42,559 bases of DNA from UBA1447 sp964568955 (GTDB lineage: Bacteria; Bacillota; Clostridia; Oscillospirales; Acutalibacteraceae): NCBI GenBank assembly GCA_964568955.1, contig CAZMSM010000013.1:1-42559 (forward strand), in the 5' to 3' direction. The position numbers and the translations under genes are program-made. A model generated the notes under the pieces. That model worked only from the letters and a program-made list of their open reading frames with translations. It had not been told where the DNA came from and did no database searches. Shown here in pieces: positions 28,001 to 34,849 of the stretch (position 1 is the first letter of the stretch; each line of letters opens with the position of its first letter).

Positions 28001-31000
28001 AAGTTGGCAACAAAATAAGAAGTAAGGTTGGTCAGGGCCAAGCTCGTGTCCGTGCCATCAATTAAGCCGATGATTCCACCAACTATTTTGTTGCCTTGGA
28101 CGGAACCGCCTGCCACACCGGGGCCAACACCGACAACCAGAGCGTTGGTCATAATGCCAACAATTCCGCCGGCTACACTTGTCACTGTCCCCGTGGCCGA
28201 TACTGCGGCGTAACTTTCAACACGATTAAGGGTCAGTAGCTTTGTCGTCAAAACAACCGGGGTCATAGCCATTGAACCAATGATACCACCGGCTATGCAA
28301 ACAGCGGTTACCGTTGTGCCGTCAACCTTGGCATTGGTAATTTTTGTGACATGGTCCCCCACGCCGAATACGCGACCAAGTATGCCACCGGCGGAGAAGG
28401 AGTCAGAGGTTGTTTTTGATGTTACCGAACCACCGGATACAAGTACAGCGTTGATGGTTACAGGTAACAGATAGTTATACCCAACAATCCCGCCGGCATT
28501 GCTGCCTTCCACAACGGTATTGCTTACTATGACCTCCCAGCCTCCCCAAGTACCGTATCCTTCGTTGCCGATGTAGCCGCCGCTGTTTGCGGTGATGTTG
28601 CCAAAGCGCCCGGCGACACCGCCGGCCCCAAAGCCGTTATCGTTCAACTTGACGCTCACGTTGGTTATCTTTATAAGTAGATACTCATAATCAGGATTCA
28701 AAAAGCCTTCCATTATGGAGTCAATCGCTTCGCCGACAATACCGCCCGCGTAGTGAGCTACATTTGAAAGAGAAGCGTTTTCGATTTCGATACCGGTAAA
28801 CAAGGTGTTGTTCGCTATGCCTACAAGGATACCGCCGTGGGTGGTGTTGATATTGCCTACCACTACAGCGTCAAAAATCTTCAGGTTTTGGAAAGTTGCG
28901 GTAAGCTCAGTAGCTACCCCATCAAGTTCGACCGTTTGTTTGCCGGCGTGTTTGAACAAACCCACGTAAGCGTCGCTTCCGTTTGAAATCCGAAGACCTC
29001 TTATGCTATGACCGTTGCCGTCAAGGGTGCCGACAAACGCAAGGTCATTCGGGCCACCGGTTATTGGAGAAAAATCACCAACAAGATAAATATCGTTTTC
29101 CAAACGATAATAACCGCCGAAATAATCGATTGGGTTGGGCGCTGTTTCATCCTGCAAAATATTCGAGCGCATTGCGTTAAGGTGAGCTTGCGTTTTAATT
29201 TTGAAGGGATCCGCTTGGGTCCCGCTACCAATCCAATTAAACGAAATGTTATCGCAAAAAACCGGTATGCGTGCGAGGAAGCTTAACTTTTCGGCAGTGC
29301 CGGAGGGATAAATATCTACACCGCTGTTTTCATACTCAGCAACAACCCCGGTCGTGCTTGAGCTTGAGTTGATCGCTTCAATATCGATAACTGTAGCGGT
29401 ATAACCCGTTACCAACAGCTCGTCCGTGGTTTCGCTTACCCAGCCGGAGGCCGCAACGTAACTGAACCCGGCTGTTTTACCTTTTGGCAGGTTAGAAGCT
29501 GTGACGGTCGCTGTGCGGTTTGTATCCGTAAGAATGACAGTTGATGCGGAACCATGCTGGAAGAATGTCGGATTAGCAACGTCCGGACGATTGACATCGC
29601 CAAAAGACAAATATGCATTTGGCAGGGTAAAACTGTAGGCCGCGAGGTCTTGGGGGTAGGAGGAAAGCACCACAAAATTTATCGCCTGATGAATTGTTGT
29701 GTTGTTTACGGCCCTGATTGTCGGAGGAGTTAACTGGAACAAGCCGACAATTTTCGCACTGCTCAACGCAGGGCCATTAATGATCGCCGTCACATAAGAA
29801 CCGGTAATAAAGGGTGTGTTGCCTGCCGTGGTTATATTAAAGGGACTTGTATTGAAATGGTACCCTACCAAGCCGCCTGCCCCGGCAACAGCGGAAACGG
29901 TGCCCCCCGCAACACAGTTGATGATTTTTATTCCGTTTATAGAGGAAGTCTCAATCCCGATGATAGCACCGGCATAGCTTGTCGCTAACGGGGATGAAAC
30001 CGCCGCAAAACTTTGGCAGTCGCTTATGACCAACTTTTGTGAAAGACCCGGCAGGGAACCGGTACCCAAAATACCACCGACAGCTTTACCGTTAGTAACC
30101 GTAACATCACTGTATACGTAGCACCGGGTGATCGCTAAAGTACCACCTACATTATAATCGCCAAAAATACCACCCGCTGCTGCATTGTTTTCATTGATAG
30201 GGGCAGTTATGCTTGTTGCACCGTCCACTTTGCAGTTTTTGAGTGTTACACTAAGGTTGCCCGTGGATGTGTCGGCTCTGCCAACAATGCCGCCCACATA
30301 CATGCCTTTAATCGTGCAGTCCATTACTATACATTCTTCGGTTATCCCGGTTGTCGCCGGGTCATCCCCAACGGTGCCGCTAAACCAGCCGGCTATGCCG
30401 CCTGTTGCGCCTGTATATAACGATGTTCCGATATTTATGATACCCATGCCTGTAACGGTGCAGGCAGTAATTTTGGAGTTGAGCGCATTTGCAAAGGAGT
30501 ACCCCACCACACCGCCGATAAAACCGTTGCCGCTGATTTGCGGGGTGCTGCCCAGGGAAGCGCCGATGGAAACGTTACTGATGGTCACATTGCCCGCCTG
30601 GGAGCCAACGACACCGCCAAGTCGCTGGGTGCCGGTCAAGTTAAGGTCGGTTAAGGTAACCGCATTGATAGCGACTGTCGTGCTTTCAATATTCCCCACA
30701 AGACCGCCTGCATAGCCGGCCCCGGGCACGCTGATGGACAGGTTGTCTATTGTTATATTATTGATTGTTGCCGGGTTGACTTCGCCCGCCACATAACTGC
30801 CGACAATACCACCGGTGTATGACTGACCTCCACCCGGGCTGTAAGTACTGGTGATGGTACTGTTTCGAATGGTGATATTCTCAATACTACCCGCATTGGC
30901 GACAGCAGCTATACAGGCAATGTATTTGCCATCTGTCGAAATCTCGGCATTGTCAAGCGTTAAGTTGCTGATTGTCGCCCCGCTCGTGTAGGCAAATATA

Positions 31001-34000
31001 GCCACCTGGTCTGTACCGCTGACAAGCAAATTGTTTATTGCAAAGCCGTTGCCCTCAAAAACGCCTTTAAATGCTCTGTTGTTCGCAGGAAAGTTAACGT
31101 CGTAATTACCCATAGGTGTGTACTCGTACTGATGGGCGTTTACAGCGTCATACATGTCAATGTCATTCATCAACTTGATTTTAAAGTTTACACCGTCAGC
31201 GAGGTAGTCAATCTGCCGAGTGCTTAAAAACTGTAAATCGCTTGGCTTTTTAACTTGGTAGTAACCGTTGGCGTCCTTACTGATACCATCGTTGATTTGT
31301 ACGCGCGAGCGCATACCGGTCGAATTATGCACGACGGTCAAAATCGTATCGATAGGCAAAGTCGCTAATGCATCTTTAGAAATTTTGATGGAAAGCTTGC
31401 CGCCTTGTATGGCGAGCGTGCCCACTACAATAACACCGCTGTCCCTTACCGTAACGGTAAAACCAGCCGGTTGCGCAGAGGCCATACGCGTGATGCCGGA
31501 AGGCAGTATGATATTAAGGTAACTATCATCGTCCGAAACAAAACCAACGCTTTCGTCAAATGACCATTTGTAAACCGTGTCCGGATTCGGCCCGACGGTG
31601 TTGATGTTGTCAGCCGGTAATACGGTCGCTTGGTTTGCCGTGTTGGTATCTTTAATGCTCCAATATAAGTTTTCAAGCCTATGTGTAATGAGTTTACTAC
31701 CCACGGCAATAAATCCACCGCGTTGAACAAGACCGGAGGCAAAACAGTCTTTTACCGTGCCGGTGCTTGTTGTAATTTTCCCAATCAGGCTGGCAATCGT
31801 TGTGATTGGAGCCACACTGTAGACATCTGCATTTGAGCCACAATTTTCAACCGTGACCTTATTGCCTTCAATGTGGCCGATGAGACCACCGATATTACCG
31901 TTACCGGAAATTTGAATGTCTACCTTAAGGTCCGTAAAACAGCCGTACACATAACTGTTACCGTATAAAGTATCTAACAGCCCACCCCTGCTATTTTCGC
32001 CGGCAAGGTTAATGGTGAGTGCCACTGCGGCGCTGCTCCCTGTGAGTGTGGTGTTTTTGACCGTACCGCCGATAAGTGTGCCGAGCATACCGGATTTTGT
32101 GTTGGCGCTTAAAACGAGGTTGAGGTTAAACACATAGCCGCTTGCAAGATTTGCGGCAGTGTCGTTCCCACCGCCAATGGGCACGGTGGTGTCCCGCGAA
32201 CCATAAATTTTTGAAAAGACAGGGATATGCGATGTTATTGTTTTGCCGTTGCCGTCAAGCGTACCGGAAAACACCGATGTTCGCCACTCATTGGGCGATA
32301 CGGTCGGCATGGTAATATCCGCTGCCAGTTTATAATTGGTATAAGGGATATTCCTAATAAATAGTATCTCCATCGCGTTATTGATGACGACAGGGTTGCC
32401 GGGTGAAATGATGGGGGACCCGGTTGGGGCCACAGCCGTTGTTATGACTGCGATAGACATTTGCTGTTGGACTGTAGGTTGAACAGTAGCACCCACACCG
32501 ACAGGCAAAGCAACATTTAGTGTGTAGTTAAGGTAGCCGAAAGTGCCGGCAAACGGTCCGCCCGTTACAGTGAGCGACGACGTGCTTTCGCTAATAGAAA
32601 GGTTTGCACTCGATTCCGAAAAAGCAGAGGCTGTACCGATTCCATCAATACCCACACCGGCATTGCCCCAGGAATGTGCAAATGATGAAGCTTTGCTAAG
32701 GGTTGCGGATGCGTTCGTCGCAAGGTTGAGCACCTTGATATTACGGTAAACATCGTTTGAGTCCGAGCTGTCAAGCGCGCTCTGCGTCGGCCAGCCACTT
32801 ATTATACTTGACCAATGGTTCGGTGAAACGGTGCTGAACATACTTGTTTGTGCGCCATTGCCGATTAAAGCCCCGGCGCGCAGAAGGTTTGGTGACAAGG
32901 AAACCAGCGCATAACAGTTTGAAAGTAATGCACCATACTCCGCATCACCAATAATACCACCGGCAAAATAACCGGCGGAGGTAATAAAGGAAGGATCTGA
33001 CTGTTTACCGGAAGCATAGCAAGCGCTGATAAGCCCCGTGGTTGTGCCATTGCCGGAGTTAATGCCTGTAATACCGCCATAAACAGCATCCTGCGTATTC
33101 GAGAAAAACATACCGATGTTTTCCGCACTGCTGTTATTGATGTTACCCTTGTTTTCGCCGGTGATTCCACCGAAGATGAACCGATACCCCAACATATTGT
33201 ATGACGAGGCGGTGACGGTTTGCGTATTTTTAACCTTGCCCAGCACATAGCAGTTTGCAACCGTGCCTTCATTAACGCCCGCTACGCCACCGACTTTATT
33301 GCCGTTCGTAAAGCTATTGAAAGCATTTGCACCCGCCAAATCTAGGGTGGAGTCTGATACAGTGGCACCCGCGCGGTTCCTGCCGGTAATGCCGCCGATT
33401 TGTGAGGATGTGCCTGTATTGCCGACAACGGTTATTTTGACACCTTTTATGCCGCAATCGGCAAGATTTGAACCCTTGATGCCGGTTATTGTGCCGCTGT
33501 TTTGCCCTGCAACACCGCCTACATATGTACGTCTGTTGACGTGGACACTAATATCTGAAAATTTGCAAGCTTCAATCGTTCCTTGATTATCGCCGACAAA
33601 AACTGCAGAACCAACACGAACGATGTGCCCGGGGTTCCCACCTTGGCTACCTAATGTATATGTTTCCCCCGCAGAGGCGGGACCTTGCGTACTGCTCATA
33701 TCGAGTGTTGTAACACTCGTGCTCCCGGCGAAGGAACAGTTGCGTATAAGGCCCATGTTCTGCACCGCAACAACCGCGCTGACTTGAGCATTTTGATACG
33801 GAACCGTAAGTGAACAGTTTTCAAAGTTAATACCGTACACGTCAGAATTTGCGCTCAAATAACCGAAGAGAGCGCAAGTGTCTTTTGAGGTGTTTGTTAT
33901 GTTCAGATTTCTAATTTTAAAATTATTGCCATCTAAGTTAATAAAAATCTTCGTCGGGTCGCTCACGGCAAGTGCCGGGTCCAAGCAAATGAGTGAAGCG

Positions 34001-34605
34001 CTAAAGCCGGCGACAGCGTTATAGTTTGCAATGGTCACAGAAGCCAAGTTAATATCCGCTGTAAGGCGAAAGTACTTGTCGGCATTCATGGTGTTGTTTA
34101 TCAGTGTCTGTATTTCCAAAAAGTGAGAAGCGTCCGATACATTATATGGATTGCTTGCTTTACCCATGTTTGTCGTAGTGCCATCAACACCAAGCCATGT
34201 TTCTGCCTGCGGCGCGGGACCGGGTTTAAAGCCTTCTGCATTCACTTGCGGTCCGGACAGTTCCAGTTTACCGCCTTCCGTGACAAGCGTCGGGTCGGAA
34301 TTGGCAGCAGGTTTCGTGGTTGTTGGCGGGGTAGTTGTTGTTTCAGGCGCGCTTGTTGTTTCAGGTGCGTTCGTTGTCGGAGGCTGGGTTGTTCCCGGCT
34401 CGCGGGTAGTTGATTCCGACTCAGGAAGAGTTGTTTGTGGCTCGCTTGTTTGCTCGCCCGGCATTACGCCGCCTTGGGTTACCAGGGTCGGCGCGGTGGT
34501 TACTTCCTCGGCTTTAGCGAGCATGCTTAACAGACCCGTTGATGACAGCAACAAAGACGCTGTCAACAACATAGCCAATAATCTGAATGTTATTTGCCTT
34601 TTCAA
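19045..34605 (-). CDS. Giant secreted GLUG-repeat beta-helix protein (5186 aa), probable adhesin or matrix protein
   Basis: A Sec-type signal peptide (MKRQITFRLLAMLLTASLLL, cut near AKAEE) leads to a Thr/Pro/Ser-rich linker (residues ~37-105). This is followed by nine large modules starting near residues 150, 740, 1110, 1790, 2400, 3010, 3530, 4130 and 4650. Several modules open with a G.GT..NPF.I block and most share an L..DI strand and a G.(L/Y)(D/N)G(N).H.I.(G)L motif. They then carry runs of GGLVG-type GLUG repeats separated by C(S/T)-rich turns; over 40 GG(I/L/V)xG sites can be counted. Such repeats form right-handed beta-helices in adhesins and IgA-protease-like proteins. No protease HEXXH core, LPXTG signal or C-terminal membrane helix was seen. 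The end (residues ~4900-5186) is a different beta domain. The start is TTG 34605 with GGAGG 8 bases upstream. It lies between the DUF2357-like gene and a BsaA-like gene. Confidence 0.88.
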   Translation of the reverse strand: MKRQITFRLLAMLLTASLLLSSTGLLSMLAKAEEVTTAPTLVTQGGVMPGEQTSEPQTTLPESESTTREPGTTQPPTTNAPETTSAPETTTTPPTTTKPAANSDPTLVTEGGKLELSGPQVNAEGFKPGPAPQAETWLGVDGTTTNMGKASNPYNVSDASHFLEIQTLINNTMNADKYFRLTADINLASVTIANYNAVAGFSASLICLDPALAVSDPTKIFINLDGNNFKIRNLNITNTSKDTCALFGYLSANSDVYGINFENCSLTVPYQNAQVSAVVAVQNMGLIRNCSFAGSTSVTTLDMSSTQGPASAGETYTLGSQGGNPGHIVRVGSAVFVGDNQGTIEACKFSDISVHVNRRTYVGGVAGQNSGTITGIKGSNLADCGIKGVKITVVGNTGTSSQIGGITGRNRAGATVSDSTLDLAGANAFNSFTNGNKVGGVAGVNEGTVANCYVLGKVKNTQTVTASSYNMLGYRFIFGGITGENKGNINNSSAENIGMFFSNTQDAVYGGITGINSGNGTTTGLISACYASGKQSDPSFITSAGYFAGGIIGDAEYGALLSNCYALVSLSPNLLRAGALIGNGAQTSMFSTVSPNHWSSIISGWPTQSALDSSDSNDVYRNIKVLNLATNASATLSKASSFAHSWGNAGVGIDGIGTASAFSESSANLSISESTSSLTVTGGPFAGTFGYLNYTLNVALPVGVGATVQPTVQQQMSIAVITTAVAPTGSPIISPGNPVVINNAMEILFIRNIPYTNYKLAADITMPTVSPNEWRTSVFSGTLDGNGKTITSHIPVFSKIYGSRDTTVPIGGGNDTAANLASGYVFNLNLVLSANTKSGMLGTLIGGTVKNTTLTGSSAAVALTINLAGENSRGGLLDTLYGNSYVYGCFTDLKVDIQISGNGNIGGLIGHIEGNKVTVENCGSNADVYSVAPITTIASLIGKITTSTGTVKDCFASGLVQRGGFIAVGSKLITHRLENLYWSIKDTNTANQATVLPADNINTVGPNPDTVYKWSFDESVGFVSDDDSYLNIILPSGITRMASAQPAGFTVTVRDSGVIVVGTLAIQGGKLSIKISKDALATLPIDTILTVVHNSTGMRSRVQINDGISKDANGYYQVKKPSDLQFLSTRQIDYLADGVNFKIKLMNDIDMYDAVNAHQYEYTPMGNYDVNFPANNRAFKGVFEGNGFAINNLLVSGTDQVAIFAYTSGATISNLTLDNAEISTDGKYIACIAAVANAGSIENITIRNSTITSTYSPGGGQSYTGGIVGSYVAGEVNPATINNITIDNLSISVPGAGYAGGLVGNIESTTVAINAVTLTDLNLTGTQRLGGVVGSQAGNVTISNVSIGASLGSTPQISGNGFIGGVVGYSFANALNSKITACTVTGMGIINIGTSLYTGATGGIAGWFSGTVGDDPATTGITEECIVMDCTIKGMYVGGIVGRADTSTGNLSVTLKNCKVDGATSITAPINENNAAAGGIFGDYNVGGTLAITRCYVYSDVTVTNGKAVGGILGTGSLPGLSQKLVISDCQSFAAVSSPLATSYAGAIIGIETSSINGIKIINCVAGGTVSAVAGAGGLVGYHFNTSPFNITTAGNTPFITGSYVTAIINGPALSSAKIVGLFQLTPPTIRAVNNTTIHQAINFVVLSSYPQDLAAYSFTLPNAYLSFGDVNRPDVANPTFFQHGSASTVILTDTNRTATVTASNLPKGKTAGFSYVAASGWVSETTDELLVTGYTATVIDIEAINSSSSTTGVVAEYENSGVDIYPSGTAEKLSFLARIPVFCDNISFNWIGSGTQADPFKIKTQAHLNAMRSNILQDETAPNPIDYFGGYYRLENDIYLVGDFSPITGGPNDLAFVGTLDGNGHSIRGLRISNGSDAYVGLFKHAGKQTVELDGVATELTATFQNLKIFDAVVVGNINTTHGGILVGIANNTLFTGIEIENASLSNVAHYAGGIVGEAIDSIMEGFLNPDYEYLLIKITNVSVKLNDNGFGAGGVAGRFGNITANSGGYIGNEGYGTWGGWEVIVSNTVVEGSNAGGIVGYNYLLPVTINAVLVSGGSVTSKTTSDSFSAGGILGRVFGVGDHVTKITNAKVDGTTVTAVCIAGGIIGSMAMTPVVLTTKLLTLNRVESYAAVSATGTVTSVAGGIVGIMTNALVVGVGPGVAGGSVQGNKIVGGIIGLIDGTDTSLALTNLTSYFVANFVVSAAIAVKAGASVGLLLGFCNKSLMPDGFPYAITPFENIKYSSYQYTPGRLIIGNSLINNSPDFDLMVKMADLNKGFYDTWIDPTYMGLRYENAFNQVTLNVILGDSPIPLTPTNVLLPVFPGNYGYGSGTNDFTNFTDVESLNFELTGVTSTIPGLVSYDLNNNILTKNTGQEGVGELVFQYENGLRLALKVIAFDDLDGSGISGDPFIIRKTSHFDLIRLFPSGYFVQGQDITFAPSDFTSGGTYFNEGKLWEPLKGSGTEYFSGSYNGNDHKISGFKISRQNQNFVGFFAKLDPGASVSNLTLENADIIGQNYVGTLAGEVSSNADATVITNVHVLNANVSSTSALGDTNTPTQVGGLVAVSKTTLQAPVNPSIIGCSVTSAIVSTANLNHTFAGGIVASFQKIENCTADYVTVTAGLYAGGIAARSSIVSGGPGWPVSIKNCTVENVSGTSAIRATYGGASAAAGILAIMSKNIQLTVENCQVPELTVVSSPIGAAGGILGALSKILTSDLNMQVTIKNSKSYANVTGANEAGGIIGAIKVADFDLSKMLVAGCVGGGNVEVTSVSPTFTGVGGIIGAIKSTGGAPLGQNDELIINCIASAALKAPVAVTKVGKLVGICGPTLTAWTQSGSPNAFKDNFISTYPQEKPVFGDATMMSDPGINLVFTDLMECETATTTEPTFTVRDINIPGSEFSPVAITIYNETTPVTTQLNAHVKVWKEDTGKQVELTIEDSVIIKGFEFGIQNVSITTQAAFSWAYSGSGQSRLLNMDITPSIKRSGFLEVALGYGLQVSVPMLTFAIDGIGTIGNPFKIENAEQLTLMYYLPNVNYVQISDIAIVPEDFNEPLGETQAAGVLYNPGYVGFMPIGTAAKPFTGSYNGQEKRITGLYSNNKDIDYIGFFGHVDGVAELKNIHIELRENTVDTLGGMLGAQYVGGLVGRCSSSGVIIENCSVAYAQVAGKQAVGGLVGQSYTSINKCFTNCDVIALGSGIYSPIYAGKAGGLIGHLYNASTVALTVNNSFATGSVYSDYKNAGGLIGLINAPSSATTAVNVTDCFFTGSVKAGTAVGEFADAASVIIGSGTGNIGRAQGSRVLVAGTNISFKAGMSPFAGSILGTRTNIYYDNSVLGFTTNETGTILQNTAQLTGATLPAGLATPTWTAVSGSYPRLVMADSYSNAFCAMATIPLNLDANELKNSRTLKDGLRFQPAITNTVAGAAITFKSSKLDLTDSVAYPTGYDPLLYGNNGDRSIDLLFKNNNNTTTTIYRNIFRTDAWPVVSGGVNPLQNFNVERGEVLYDCKTPVVLLEATVNGTSVFKRVKLPLENLTDHYYIATERQLRAVSSVEATGKFSVFGTVINRQYPANARVHLTANVNLYGNLSGRNFTPIQNFKGKFNGNEFAIKGLKINLPSQDDMGLFKKLEGDNVGEVVEINNLSLEDAQITGKNNVGALAGRAVKNSEVNNCSVYASGETGALESFVKGTERVGGLVGFAENISIKIGSQSRSAVPVEGTNSVGGFVGMSTAIINNCFATGPVTAVIEQLSAGGSVNVLGVGGFAGAVTGGAATLSFATGNVTVNNVITFVNISQSIGIGGFVGLLSGLSTDVSGCFASGAVRAESVGDLKMAVSGSLSFGIGGVAGINQSQLTSCYSSSTVYAHYIGDVLGTTGIVRAGLGGVSGIAQAAVSDTYSSGSVLRDMDKAPQSSPNTIFVSAIGGVIGTVIGSLTGYAQLYFDIWNNSYGSTLTAIGGVADTVRDIPAGSVGGLTTDEMCISQVERNTPGTLLQLSTGMWSFNAGAYPCLLALVQPGVSDYIRYPAVLSVVAVAPDSRDISARTGNGITMAITTPASLTVLGVLYELEWSAAEDSDVSFIKTDVVIDGNTLNKFTPVRTANASQILSLIAEIKNKTEFGSRRFERLCAEMRGTPTKPYLISHKSDLQHIGLPTYTEYQVTGFDGYYNQWYSPLNDSLVNVAGIVHFKLLSDIDMRLDVNYTYNSGEDRLDVVVNSAGDGNRDNDNHHIPYLTNASYNGIIFEGISFAGNDYSIDYFKSAREFIFGISSVSTISDISFENLQIDSTGTVDEDLGTALVRYNQGTIDGCMILSGDIKGGNNVASIVVNNQATLKNSTVKASITGKANVGGIVTSNLAGGTITNCAFDDGLITVNQTAGADAKAGAIAGSNSGTISNCFSMGSIVSTNYANVIGGLVGENTSTGIIGPAYSRTHVSGGDIIGGFVGTNAGTITNAFSAGRVTLSSGYTQTDIFCGTNTGTLTDTFADKAMAGKSTYALLDDVTTTQELMDMTCFSTTGTASNVFTESSTESAYPQLTAILALDNGYATGAYIPQKFELLIGYSILSSAAIKTKYSQYIDTLALSTANPVSTITTTESWLTDVSWSTNDLSIIDAEGLTTATSGSTTLTASITINASNGKTHPITMPIAVTTGDQNLNFNGGDGRTDTPYQINSTDSFSSLAYYGPNPEISYVLTNDINYDDGCPNPVITTFSGTLDGAQHVVYDLTLDADSAGLFGHLNGATVSNLGLVGAKKITVAPGNYAGLLAGLAQGATITNCYAIGEINTNAAHIGGLVGAVTVNTTITGCMTSGKFVNTSTDSEANTGSIAGSADLATINESFSTAYVLGKGVVGGIVGEAINTSVINGCTFAGMVMDSTLAGGASAPSITTIGNIAGKSEDSTITGCTYDKQISLITDANATAKFTGELMTGSAYTVHTGLAGGSDKFAAGVAFGTMPIRFLLGSSAGSTQSFSKISLPGTIAGDAISVVEIPQHTEAPLRYHLSIGTGSPIIINLLSNLDLADVYAGIEIKLDTVNGSVFSSMANNVLRYTQPRLNRIVTVSYTLANSSGDGGLDGETVAVMLKNTHLFAGDPVTYSSDAFTNVTQSLISPALFENLVVSSGGIYAGGNLPKGYAYQITASDQDNNTLPVTIMDGEYGTYVALKDDTTGIKLSYTIIKNEPWGVYVYWTSLVNALVI

Positions 34606-34624
34606 ATGCTCTACCTCCGAAGGT

Positions 34625-34654
34625 TTTATATCTATAACAGGTCGGGAAAATCAA
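34625..34654 (-). promoter_or_regulatory. Possible promoter for the giant gene
   Basis: On the minus strand TTGATT (34654-34649), an 18-base spacer and TATAAA (34630-34625) lie just ahead of the GGAGG of the giant gene, in a 244-base AT-rich intergenic stretch that shows no gene. The implied leader is very short, about a dozen bases, which lowers confidence. Confidence 0.35.
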
Positions 34655-34849
34655 GTAAAAGAAGAGGATTTGTTCCAAGACCTCGTTAGATGAATTATTT
34701 GCTTTTAATAAAATACTTTGATGTTTGGTAATATTGGTTGTATAAACGTCTTATAAGTTAAGACAGCCTTTGACCGGAGTGTAAAACGCTTAGTAATTAA
34801 GGTTTCCGCTTTACTTAACGGCTCTAATTAGCTTGAACTCCCCGGATGA

